Shown here: in pieces, positions 1-8,977 of the stretch
Layout of the letters: each line of letters starts with the position of its first letter
How positions within the stretch are numbered: the stretch's first letter is position 1
From: an uncultured Pelagibacteraceae bacterium
GTDB lineage: Bacteria > Pseudomonadota > Alphaproteobacteria > Pelagibacterales > Pelagibacteraceae
DNA: 64,000 nucleotides
Direction: 5' to 3'
NCBI GenBank assembly: GCA_902592375.1
Contig: CACJEG010000001.1
Span: 124,001-188,000 of the forward strand
Translations under genes and position numbers: made by a program
The notes under the pieces: generated by a model
What the model was told of the DNA's origin: nothing
The model's database searches: none
The model's input: the letters and a program-made list of their open reading frames with translations, nothing else

Positions 1-68
1 GTTAAAAACTTATCCACAGGTTATATATTTGTTTGAAATAAGTTTTATTACTTATAACCTTGGGCCAT

Positions 69-1103
69 ATGAGAATTGAGGAAGAACTTAAGCTAGATTA
101 TTCCGATGTATTGTTTAGGCCAAAAAGAAGTACTTTAAAAAGTCGTAAAGACGTAAATCTTCTACGAACTTATCGATTCAAATATAGCAAGAATGAATGG
201 TCAGGTATTCCAGTAATGGCTGCAAATATGGATGGTGTTGGAGAATTAGGTGTTGCTGAAAAATTAAATGAATATGGGATGATTACATCATTAACAAAAC
301 AACATGATATTAAAAAACTTAAACAAAATAAAAATATTAAAAAAATCTATCCTAATATCGCACTTAGCGTTGGTATTAAAAAAGAAGATTTTCAAAATTT
401 AGATAAAGTATTAAAAGAATTTAGTTTTTTTAAATTCATTTGTATTGATGTTGCGAATGGATACACAGAACATTTTACCAATTTTATTAAATCAGTAAGA
501 GATAAATATCCCACAAAAACAATCATTGCTGGTAACGTCGTAACAGCAGATATGACTCAAGAGTTAGTTTTAAGTGGAGCTGATATTGTTAAAGTTGGTA
601 TTGGACCTGGAAGTGTTTGCACAACAAGAATTCAAACTGGAGTTGGTTATCCACAATTAAGTGCAGTAATCGAATGTGCTGATGCGGCTCATGGACTTGG
701 CGCACATGTGATTGCAGATGGTGGATGCACTTGTCCTGGTGATGTTGCTAAAGGTTTTGGAGGTGGAGCAGATTTTGTAATGCTTGGCGGTATGCTTGCA
801 GGACATGATGAAGGTAATGGTAAAATTGTCAAAGTTAACGGAGAAAAATATATAGAGTTCTATGGATCTAGTTCTGAAGTTGCTAATAAAAAACATTATG
901 GTGGACTATCAGATTATCGAAGTAGTGAAGGAAGAAAAGTAAGAGTAAAATATAGAGGCAAAATAAACGATACTATTTTAAATATTCTTGGTGGTATAAG
1001 AAGTAGCTGTACTTATGTTGGCGCTCCTTCACTAAAACAATTAAGTAAATGTACAACTTTCGTTAGAGTATCCAATCAATTTAATGATAGTTTAATTAAA
1101 TAA
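69..1103 (+). CDS. guaC: GMP reductase
   Basis: MRIEEELKLDYSDVLFRPKRSTLKSR, GIGPGSVCTTR, GYPQLSAVIECADAAHGLG; closely resembles E. coli GuaC. ATG at 69 preferred over the TTG at 60 because MRIEE matches the known N-terminus. Confidence 0.95.
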   Translation: MRIEEELKLDYSDVLFRPKRSTLKSRKDVNLLRTYRFKYSKNEWSGIPVMAANMDGVGELGVAEKLNEYGMITSLTKQHDIKKLKQNKNIKKIYPNIALSVGIKKEDFQNLDKVLKEFSFFKFICIDVANGYTEHFTNFIKSVRDKYPTKTIIAGNVVTADMTQELVLSGADIVKVGIGPGSVCTTRIQTGVGYPQLSAVIECADAAHGLGAHVIADGGCTCPGDVAKGFGGGADFVMLGGMLAGHDEGNGKIVKVNGEKYIEFYGSSSEVANKKHYGGLSDYRSSEGRKVRVKYRGKINDTILNILGGIRSSCTYVGAPSLKQLSKCTTFVRVSNQFNDSLIK

Positions 1104-1104
1104 T

Positions 1105-1623
1105 TTATTTTTCAAACTTAAAATCTTTTATATTTGTAGTTTCATATTTCTCAAAAGGCATATGTATCCAAGGAGAGTCTTTTAAATAATCTACAGAATA
1201 GTCAGGTTTAAATTTTGAAGTTGATTTGTGCCATAAAACTGCAGTTTTAATTTTTTGGTCAAAATAAAAACCATAAAAATGTTCTAACCATTTAATACTT
1301 TTTATTAAAGTTTTTCCAGAGTCAGCTAAATCATCAACTAACAAAACATGTGAGCCTAAATTTGGAGTAGTTTTCGCTAAATCTCTTGAAAAAGTAAACT
1401 GTCCTTGTTGATTTTTTATATCGTCACTATCACCATGGTAAGATTCTACAGATAGAATGGCTAAAGGGACATTAAAAAGTCTACTAAAAATATCTCCAAC
1501 CCTTAGTCCACCTTTTGCAATACAAATTATTTGATTAAAATTTAAATTATCATCATGGATTTTTTTAGCTAATTGCTCTATCTTTTTATGATAATCTTCC
1601 CAAGTTATATAAATATCTTTCAT
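1105..1623 (-). CDS. Phosphoribosyltransferase, xanthine/guanine type
   Basis: PRPP-binding motif VLLVDDLADSGKTL; IAKGGLRVGD loop. Confidence 0.85.
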   Translation of the reverse strand: MKDIYITWEDYHKKIEQLAKKIHDDNLNFNQIICIAKGGLRVGDIFSRLFNVPLAILSVESYHGDSDDIKNQQGQFTFSRDLAKTTPNLGSHVLLVDDLADSGKTLIKSIKWLEHFYGFYFDQKIKTAVLWHKSTSKFKPDYSVDYLKDSPWIHMPFEKYETTNIKDFKFEK

Positions 1624-1628
1624 AATTT

Positions 1629-1705
1629 TGGTAGCGGGAAGTGGGATCGAACCACTGACCTCGGGCTTATGAGTCCCGCGCTCTAACCAACTGAGCTACC
1701 CCGCC
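1629..1705 (-). tRNA. tRNA-Met (anticodon CAT), CCA encoded
   Basis: Minus strand GGCGGGGTAGCTCAGTTGGTTAGAGCGCGGGACTCATAAGCCCGAGGTCAGTGGTTCGATCCCACTTCCCGCTACCA folds as a complete cloverleaf with loop CTCATAA. Confidence 0.96.
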
Positions 1706-1773
1706 TTAATTGATAAATGGTTTATAATATAAATCTTTATTGTTTCAATAAACTTTTTTAAATCAAATCTAAA

Positions 1774-1983
1774 CTAAATAATAAAATAAATAGCTAATGA
1801 GCTAACTAAACCAGCTAAAATAATTGAAAAAACAATTCTTTTTTTTAAAGTTCTTTTTTGGTCTAATCGAACTCTGTTTAGTAAAATATTTACATTAGTA
1901 GTTTTAATTTTATCTAATTCAAAATCTTTATTTTTAGGAATATCAATATTAAATAATGATGTACCTTGATCATTTTTTTTCAC
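1774..1983 (-). CDS. Small single-TM hypothetical protein
   Basis: 69 aa, polar N-terminus, basic stretch KRTLKKR, then a C-terminal TM helix; similar to the ORF at 11912. Confidence 0.6.
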   Translation of the reverse strand: MKKNDQGTSLFNIDIPKNKDFELDKIKTTNVNILLNRVRLDQKRTLKKRIVFSIILAGLVSSLAIYFII

Positions 1984-2032
1984 ACTTTATTTAACCAGCT
2001 TATTAACTTAAATACAATAAAATTAAAATTAA

Positions 2033-4477
2033 CTAAATTTTTCTAAAATCTTTTGTATTTAGTGGTTTTGAAAGAATTTCGATTGGATATTTGATCTTCT
2101 CTACTTCTATGAACAAATTTTTATCTTTAAGCGTATCTATTGTATTTTCTGAATTAACATAGCCAAATGATAAATTTTTATCAAAGCAGAATGAATAATT
2201 TCCTGAAGTTGTTCTTCCAATGATTTTATTATCTAAATAAATAGGCTCTTCATGTAACAACAAAGGTTGACCTGGTTTACTATCTTTTAATGTAAACATC
2301 ATCATTGTCTTTTCTAAAGGTTTATCTTTAATTTTAAACAATGCGTCTTTACCTATAAAATTAAAATTTTTTTTATAACTAATAGTAAAATTTAAACCTG
2401 CTTGATACTGATTTTCTTCTGGTGAAATATCATGGCCCCAATGTAAAAAACCAGTTTCCATTCTCATTATATCCATTGCATGCATACCGCAATGAGATAA
2501 ACCAAAGTTTTTGCCTTCATTAGTTAAAATTTTATATAAATCCAAAGCATCGTTTTTATTAACGTATAATTCAAAGCCAAGTTCACCCACATAAGATATT
2601 CTTTGTGCCCAAACTTTTATATTCTTAATCAATACATTTTTTCCTGATCCAAATTGAAAATTTTCTGGTGAATAATCTTCATCACTAATCTTTTGAATCA
2701 TATCTCTACTTTTAGGACCAAATAAACCAAGACAGCAAATCTCTTCGGTAATATCTATAAATTTAATATTTTCAGATAAATATTTTAAAATATGAAATTT
2801 ATCTCTTGCTCTAGTTGCTGCTGAACTAACTATTCTAAAATGATTTTTATCAATACAGACAACTGTTACATCTGCTTCAATACCACCGTCCACATTTAAC
2901 ATGTGTGTATATGTAGTTTTTCCAATTTCATTTTTAATATTAGCTGTGCAGATGTTTTGTAAATCGCTATGAGTTTTCTCACCTTTTAAATCAAATTTAG
3001 AAAAAGTTGAAAAATCAAAAAGTCCTACATTTTTTCTAGCATTTATAGTTTCATGTTTTGCTGATGGATACCAATTTTGATAGTTAAAACTATATTCATA
3101 TTCTGGTTTTTCTCTATTTAAGGAATACCACATAGGTCTTTCAAACCCTCCAGCTACACCAAAACATGCACCAGCTTTTTTTAATTCTTCGTGATAAGGT
3201 AATAATTTTTTATTTCTTGAAGTTGTATGTTGTTTATACGGCCAATGCATACCATATAAATCCCCTAAGGTTTCAGTGACCCTGTCCATGATAAATTTTT
3301 TTGATGAATGAAGCTTTTGAAATCTTTTTATATCTAAAGAAAATAAATCTTCATTTATATGACCGTTAATCATCCATTCCGCAGTTACTCTTCCTGCTCC
3401 TCCAGAACTTGCTATTCCAATACTATTGAAACCACAACATGTATAAAGGTTTTTTACTTCTGGTGTTTCCCCAAGTAAATACTGAGTATCAGGTGTGAAT
3501 GATTCAGGGCCTGAAAAAAACTTTCTTATACCTGCGTTTTCTAACATTGGGAGTCTATGAAAAGATTTCTCAAAGTAAGGTTCAAAATGATCAAAATCAT
3601 CAGGAAATTCTCCAAACGAAAAATCATCAGGAACTCTTCCACTATTTTTAAAAGCAGGTTTTGCATTAGGTTCGAAAATTCCAACTAACATTTTTCCAGC
3701 ATCTTCTTTTAAATAAAGACAAGCATTGTAATCCCTCAAAACAGGTAAATCTTTTGGAAGATCTTTCATTGGCTCCGTAATCACATAGAAGTGCTCATTA
3801 GGATATAGAGGAACACTAACACCAATATCTTCTCCAATTTGTCTAGACCACATTCCTGTAGCTAAAACTACATATTCACAATCAATTTTTCCTTGAGAAA
3901 TTTCAACACCACATATTCGTTTATTTTTTAATAAAATTTTTTTTACTGGTGTCTTCTCAAATATTTGAACACCCAGCATTCTAGCTGCTTTAGCCAATAC
4001 ATTGGTAACTCCAACAGGATCTGCCTGACCATCTTTAGGCATATAAACACCACCAACTAGATCTTCGTTTTTTACTACTGGATATAATTCTTTTATTCTT
4101 TCTTTGTTTAAAACTTCTACCTCAACATTAGAAAGTTGTGCAGTTGTAGCTTGCCTTAACAACTCCTGCATTCTTTCTTTGGAAGAAGCTACTGTTATTG
4201 CTCCATTCTGTTTAAGACCAGTTGATAAACCTGTTGTTTTTTCTAGCTCTTTGTAAAGATCTAAAGAATATTTTCTTAATTTAGTTATAGTAGAAGTAGC
4301 TCCTAATTGACCTATTAATCCTGCAGCATGCCAAGTTGTACCTGATGTTAATTGATCTCTTTCTAATAAAACAACTTCTTTCCAGCCAAATTTAGCTAAA
4401 TGATAAGCACAAGAAGTGCCAGCAACGCCACCTCCTATTACAACTACCTTTGCGCTTGAAGGATAGTTTTTTTCCAT
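2033..4477 (-). CDS. FAD-dependent dimethylglycine/sarcosine dehydrogenase-like protein with GcvT domain
   Basis: VVVIGGGVAGTSCAYHLAKFG and TTWHAAGLIG FAD-site motifs; C-terminal aminomethyltransferase-like half (YVGELGFELYV, GMHAMDIMRMETGF). Confidence 0.9.
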   Translation of the reverse strand: MEKNYPSSAKVVVIGGGVAGTSCAYHLAKFGWKEVVLLERDQLTSGTTWHAAGLIGQLGATSTITKLRKYSLDLYKELEKTTGLSTGLKQNGAITVASSKERMQELLRQATTAQLSNVEVEVLNKERIKELYPVVKNEDLVGGVYMPKDGQADPVGVTNVLAKAARMLGVQIFEKTPVKKILLKNKRICGVEISQGKIDCEYVVLATGMWSRQIGEDIGVSVPLYPNEHFYVITEPMKDLPKDLPVLRDYNACLYLKEDAGKMLVGIFEPNAKPAFKNSGRVPDDFSFGEFPDDFDHFEPYFEKSFHRLPMLENAGIRKFFSGPESFTPDTQYLLGETPEVKNLYTCCGFNSIGIASSGGAGRVTAEWMINGHINEDLFSLDIKRFQKLHSSKKFIMDRVTETLGDLYGMHWPYKQHTTSRNKKLLPYHEELKKAGACFGVAGGFERPMWYSLNREKPEYEYSFNYQNWYPSAKHETINARKNVGLFDFSTFSKFDLKGEKTHSDLQNICTANIKNEIGKTTYTHMLNVDGGIEADVTVVCIDKNHFRIVSSAATRARDKFHILKYLSENIKFIDITEEICCLGLFGPKSRDMIQKISDEDYSPENFQFGSGKNVLIKNIKVWAQRISYVGELGFELYVNKNDALDLYKILTNEGKNFGLSHCGMHAMDIMRMETGFLHWGHDISPEENQYQAGLNFTISYKKNFNFIGKDALFKIKDKPLEKTMMMFTLKDSKPGQPLLLHEEPIYLDNKIIGRTTSGNYSFCFDKNLSFGYVNSENTIDTLKDKNLFIEVEKIKYPIEILSKPLNTKDFRKI

Positions 4478-4479
4478 TT

Positions 4480-5598
4480 CTAATGTTTGATAGCTTCTCC
4501 AGGTTCTACGAAATTATGTCCAAATACATCAGCAACAGCTTTGTATGTTACTTGACCTTTATGAACATTTAACCCTGCTAAAAAGTTTTTATCGTCACTT
4601 AATGCTTTTTGATAACCTTTGTTAGCTAGTTTAACTAAAAAAGGTAAGGTTGCATTATTTAATGCCAATGTAGATGTTCTAGGTACACCGCCTGGCATAT
4701 TTGCTACACAGTAATGAACTACGTCATCAACTATATAAGTTGGATCACCGTGTGTTGTAGGTTTACTAGTTTCTACACATCCTCCCTGATCTATAGCAAC
4801 ATCAACAATTACAGATCCTCTTTTCATTGTTTTGATCATTTCTTTAGTGATTAATTTTGGGGCTTCTGCACCTGGAATTAATACTCCGCCAACTAATAAA
4901 TCTGCCTCAGCAACTAATTTATCTAAATCTGTTTTATCACTTTGTTCAGGAATAATTTTATCTCCAAACATTTCAACAAGTTGTTTTAATCGAGCTTCAG
5001 ATTTATCTACAATATGAACTTTTGCTTGCATACCAGTTGCGATCACAGCAGCATTTTCTCCAACAACTCCTCCACCTAATATAACTACTGTTCCACCTGT
5101 TACACCTGGTGCGCCCCCTAATAGCAGCCCTCTTCCACTTTGGTTTTTCTCTAAACAATGAGCTCCAGCTTGTACAGACATTCTTCCCGCAACTGCACTC
5201 ATTGGAGCAAGTAATGGTAATCTTCCATTATCATCAGTAACTGTTTCGTAAGCAATATTAATACTTTTAGATTTAATTAATCCTTCAGTTAATTCTTTTG
5301 CAGCTGCTAAATGTAGATAGGTATATACAATCTGATTTTCTCTAATCATATCAACTTCTACTTTTTGAGGTTCTTTAACTTTAACAATTATTTCTGCATC
5401 ATTAAAAATGTCAGCTGCAGTATCAGCAATTTTAGCTCCTGCTTTTAAATATTGATCATTCTCAAATCCAGCTTCAAATCCACCATTATTTTCAACCAAC
5501 ACTTCATGACCTTCTGAAACTAAAGTTTTAACACTGTCAGGTGTTAAACCAATTCTATTTTCCTGAGGTTTTATTTCTTTAGGAACTCCAATTTTCAT
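4480..5598 (-). CDS. ald: Alanine dehydrogenase
   Basis: MKIGVPKEIKPQENRIGLTPDSVKTL, VILGGGVVGENAAVIATGM, HYCVANMPGGVPRTST. Confidence 0.95.
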   Translation of the reverse strand: MKIGVPKEIKPQENRIGLTPDSVKTLVSEGHEVLVENNGGFEAGFENDQYLKAGAKIADTAADIFNDAEIIVKVKEPQKVEVDMIRENQIVYTYLHLAAAKELTEGLIKSKSINIAYETVTDDNGRLPLLAPMSAVAGRMSVQAGAHCLEKNQSGRGLLLGGAPGVTGGTVVILGGGVVGENAAVIATGMQAKVHIVDKSEARLKQLVEMFGDKIIPEQSDKTDLDKLVAEADLLVGGVLIPGAEAPKLITKEMIKTMKRGSVIVDVAIDQGGCVETSKPTTHGDPTYIVDDVVHYCVANMPGGVPRTSTLALNNATLPFLVKLANKGYQKALSDDKNFLAGLNVHKGQVTYKAVADVFGHNFVEPGEAIKH

Positions 5599-5607
5599 AT
5601 ATGAAAA

Positions 5608-6954
5608 TTAATTCTTTTTACTTTTTGCGTAATTTGTTATTCCAGTTCGAAGTTTTTCAATAATCTCATCAATGTGTTTTTTTTCACAAATAAACATTGG
5701 AGCAATGATTAAACAATCACCTGTAGCTTTGAAATTTACACCTGCTTCGTAGCAATGTTTGAAACAAGTAAATCCTGCTGCACCTGGTTTTTTGTCCATA
5801 ACAATATCTATACCACCCATCATTCCATATCCTCTAATGTTATCAACAACGTCAATATCTTTTAAAGACATTAAACCTTCTTGGAAATAAGGTGCTAAAT
5901 TTTTTGCTCTATTAAAAATATCATCCTTTTCAATAATGTCCTGTACAGCTAAACCAGCAGCTACAGAAATTGGTATTCCTGAATAAGTATAACCATGAAA
6001 TAATTCTATAGTTCCTTTGGGAGCATTTTCTGCAATAGCATCATAAATATCTTCTTTGCATGCAACTACACCCATTGGACTAATTCCGTTTGTGGTAGCT
6101 TTTGCCATTGTCATCATGTCTGGAGTTACTCCGTACTCTTGTGATGCAAATGGAGATCCTGTTCTACCCCATCCTGTAATTACTTCATCAAAAATTAAAA
6201 GTATTCCATGTTTATCACAAATCTCTCTTAATCTTTGCAAATATCCTTTTGGAGGAACTAATGTACCTGTTGATCCTGCTATAGGTTCAACAATACAAGC
6301 TGCAATATTTTCAGCTCCAAAATTCATACAAATTCTTTCTAAATCTTCCGCTAACTCAACACCTGTTTCTGGTTGACCACTTACAAACTTATGTTCTGGT
6401 AAATGTGTATGTCTCATATGAACAACGCCTGGCATTAAAACACTTGCAAAAGTTTTTACGTTATTAACCATACCTCCAACAGAAGTCGCACCAATATTCA
6501 TTCCGTGGTAACCTCTTTCTCTACCAACAAATCTAAATCTTTGGCTATCACCTCTTGCTCTGTGATAAGCGATTGCAATCTTAATTGCTGTCTCAACAGC
6601 TGTTGAACCACAAATGGTATAAAACATTCTATTCAAGTTTCCTGGAGTATGTTTTGAAATTCTTGTGGCTAACTCAAATGATCCACCAAATCCTTGTTGG
6701 AAAGGTTGGCAATAATCTAAAGTTTTTAATTGATTTGTTATAGCCTCAATAATTTCTTCTCTACCATGACCTAAAGGATTACAAAATAATCCAGAGCTTG
6801 CATCAATTTGAGTTTGGCCTTGATGGTTTTTTAAATACACACCTTTAGCTTCAACAATTAATCTTGGGTTCTCTTTAAAATCTCTGTTAGATGTAAATGG
6901 CATCCAGTGCTCATTTAAAGAATTTGGAATTGCTGTTTTGTTTTGTGTGCTCAT
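5608..6954 (-). CDS. Class III aminotransferase (taurine:pyruvate or beta-alanine:pyruvate type)
   Basis: LLIFDEVITGWGRTG, AKATTNGISPMGVV PLP-lysine region; adjacent to ald and tau transporter genes. Confidence 0.85.
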   Translation of the reverse strand: MSTQNKTAIPNSLNEHWMPFTSNRDFKENPRLIVEAKGVYLKNHQGQTQIDASSGLFCNPLGHGREEIIEAITNQLKTLDYCQPFQQGFGGSFELATRISKHTPGNLNRMFYTICGSTAVETAIKIAIAYHRARGDSQRFRFVGRERGYHGMNIGATSVGGMVNNVKTFASVLMPGVVHMRHTHLPEHKFVSGQPETGVELAEDLERICMNFGAENIAACIVEPIAGSTGTLVPPKGYLQRLREICDKHGILLIFDEVITGWGRTGSPFASQEYGVTPDMMTMAKATTNGISPMGVVACKEDIYDAIAENAPKGTIELFHGYTYSGIPISVAAGLAVQDIIEKDDIFNRAKNLAPYFQEGLMSLKDIDVVDNIRGYGMMGGIDIVMDKKPGAAGFTCFKHCYEAGVNFKATGDCLIIAPMFICEKKHIDEIIEKLRTGITNYAKSKKN

Positions 6955-7151
6955 AAAAATTTCTTTCTATAAAAAGTGTTGTTAATTTTCTAACTATTAG
7001 ACTAAATCATTTTCATTGCTAGAAATATTTTGTCTACCATATTTGGTATTACATCTATACAACCTTTAATAGAATTATTTTTTTTTGTTTTACATCCCTC
7101 TGAAATTGAATTTAAATGAGGTAATTTAATTAATTAAACATAGGGGAATAA

Positions 7152-8093
7152 ATGAAAAAAATATTAAGTTTTATTCTAGGATCTATATTCGCACTTAACC
7201 TATCGATTTCAGTTGCAAATTCAGCTGCAAACGAAGTTAGAGTTGCATACTTTCTAGAATGGCCTAGCCCAAATTTAGAGGACATGCAGAAGAAAAATTT
7301 TGCAAAAGCTCTTGGTGTTCCAGTTAAATGGACAAACTTCACTAACGGTGGAGCTATGACTGATGCAATGTTAGCAGGAGATATTGATATTTCTTACTCT
7401 CAAGGATTAGTACCTTTTATCAATGCTGTAAAATCTAATGCACCTATCAAATTAGTTGATATTGCTATGGAATATGGAATGGGTGGAACTACATGTGTTA
7501 CATCTAACGCTTCTGGAATTACAAAAGCAAACGCTACTGAATTAGAAGGTAAAAAAGTTGCTGTTCCACTAGGAACAATGGCTGAATACGTTTTTGATGA
7601 AAGTATGAAAGTTGTTGGTGCTGACAGAAGTAAAATGGACATTATTCAAATGGACCCAGAAGAAGGTGCTGCTGCATTAGTAAGCGGTGATGTTGTAATG
7701 GCATGTTTATTTGGTGGTAATTCTATCAAAGCAGCAACTGCAGTTGGATCAAGACTTTTAACTGTAGATGAAGCTAGAGCAGCTGGTATCTTAGGTATAG
7801 ATATCACTTCTGTTACAGATAAATTCATGAAAGAAAACCCAGGTATGTTAAGAACTTTCATCGAAGTTACTCATGAAGCTAATGCTAGATATAAAGCTGG
7901 TAAAGCTGACATGAATGCTATGGCGAAAGCTTCTGAAATGACAGTTGCAGATATGAAAGACACTTTAAGTGGTTTCAAATTCTTAACTCCAGAAGAAACA
8001 AAAGCATCTATGGAAAGTGGTAATCTTGATGGTTTCCTAAAAGGAATGGGAACTCCAGGAGGAGCTGTAGATACAAGTTTCTTACCTTTATAA
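7152..8093 (+). CDS. tauA: Taurine-type ABC transporter substrate-binding protein
   Basis: Signal peptide; NGGAMTDAMLAGDIDISYSQGLVPF; VPLGTMAEYVFDE; followed by TauB/TauC-like genes. Substrate inferred. Confidence 0.8.
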   Translation: MKKILSFILGSIFALNLSISVANSAANEVRVAYFLEWPSPNLEDMQKKNFAKALGVPVKWTNFTNGGAMTDAMLAGDIDISYSQGLVPFINAVKSNAPIKLVDIAMEYGMGGTTCVTSNASGITKANATELEGKKVAVPLGTMAEYVFDESMKVVGADRSKMDIIQMDPEEGAAALVSGDVVMACLFGGNSIKAATAVGSRLLTVDEARAAGILGIDITSVTDKFMKENPGMLRTFIEVTHEANARYKAGKADMNAMAKASEMTVADMKDTLSGFKFLTPEETKASMESGNLDGFLKGMGTPGGAVDTSFLPL

Positions 8094-8115
8094 TTTTAAG
8101 GGTTTAAAACTTTAT

Positions 8116-8149
8116 AAATAGGCACTGATTTTATAATTGGTGCCTATTT
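8116..8149 (+). terminator. Hairpin after tauA, terminator/attenuator-like
   Basis: Perfect 10-bp stem AAATAGGCAC/GTGCCTATTT followed by a T run (8147-8154), between tauA and tauB. Confidence 0.8.
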
Positions 8150-8179
8150 TTTTTATCAAATTTCTAATATAAGGCAGTA

Positions 8180-8977
8180 ATGAGTGATCTGATTTCTCAA
8201 AATCTGAACATGATTTTCAAAACTCCAAAAGGAGAAACAGTTCATGCCTTAAAGGATGTAAGCTTTACTTTAAAAAAAGGAGAGTTACTTACAGTTCTTG
8301 GTCCTTCTGGTTGTGGAAAAACAACTTTATTAAATATCACTGCAGGATTTTTAAGACCTACTTCAGGAAAAATAACACTTAACAATAATGAAATTGATGG
8401 ACCTGGTGTTGAAAGAGGAATGGTTTTTCAACAAGGTGCTTTGTTTGAATGGTTAACGGTAGCTGAAAATGTAAATTTTGGACTCAGAATGAAAAAAGAA
8501 AATCCTGAAGTTACAGCTAAAAAGGTTGATGAGTGGTTAGATATAGTTGGGCTTAAAGGTTTTGGTAACACACCTACCTATCAATTATCTGGAGGTATGC
8601 AGCAAAGGGTTGCCCTTGCAAGATGTTTAATCAATGATCCAGATTTAATTTTAATGGATGAGCCTTTAGGGGCGTTAGATGCTTTAACAAGAGAAAAGAT
8701 GCAGTCTTTAGTTTTAAAGATTTGGAAAGAAACAGGAAAAACAATTATCTTAATTACGCACTCTGTTGAAGAAGCATTGTTACTTGGAGAAAGATTGTAT
8801 GTAATGGCTCCAAGACCAGGACGTATACATAAAGAGTATAATCTTCCATTTGCAGAAATGGGTCTTACTCAAGATTTAAGAGAAATTAAAAAAAATAAAG
8901 AATTTTCATCAACAAGAGAAGAAATTTTATCCATGATTTGGAATATGGAAGAAGAAATAATGGGGAAAGATAATTAA
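8180..8977 (+). CDS. tauB: ABC transporter ATP-binding protein, TauB/SsuB type
   Basis: Walker A GPSGCGKTT, signature LSGGMQQRVALARCL, Walker B LILMDEPLGALDA. Confidence 0.9.
   Translation: MSDLISQNLNMIFKTPKGETVHALKDVSFTLKKGELLTVLGPSGCGKTTLLNITAGFLRPTSGKITLNNNEIDGPGVERGMVFQQGALFEWLTVAENVNFGLRMKKENPEVTAKKVDEWLDIVGLKGFGNTPTYQLSGGMQQRVALARCLINDPDLILMDEPLGALDALTREKMQSLVLKIWKETGKTIILITHSVEEALLLGERLYVMAPRPGRIHKEYNLPFAEMGLTQDLREIKKNKEFSSTREEILSMIWNMEEEIMGKDN

Noticed and set aside
10-18. DnaA box TTATCCACA as an origin of replication
   Set aside because: A single box, with no dnaA/dnaN genes or box cluster in the visible sequence; only noted as part of the guaC upstream finding.
657-896. Minus-strand ORF antisense to guaC, and similar ORFs antisense to strong CDSs (e.g. 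6056-6376, 7400-7642, 13517-13906, 43268-43603, 49829-50041)
   Set aside because: Each lies entirely within a well-supported gene on the opposite strand, shows no family motifs and has low-complexity composition; treated as chance ORFs.
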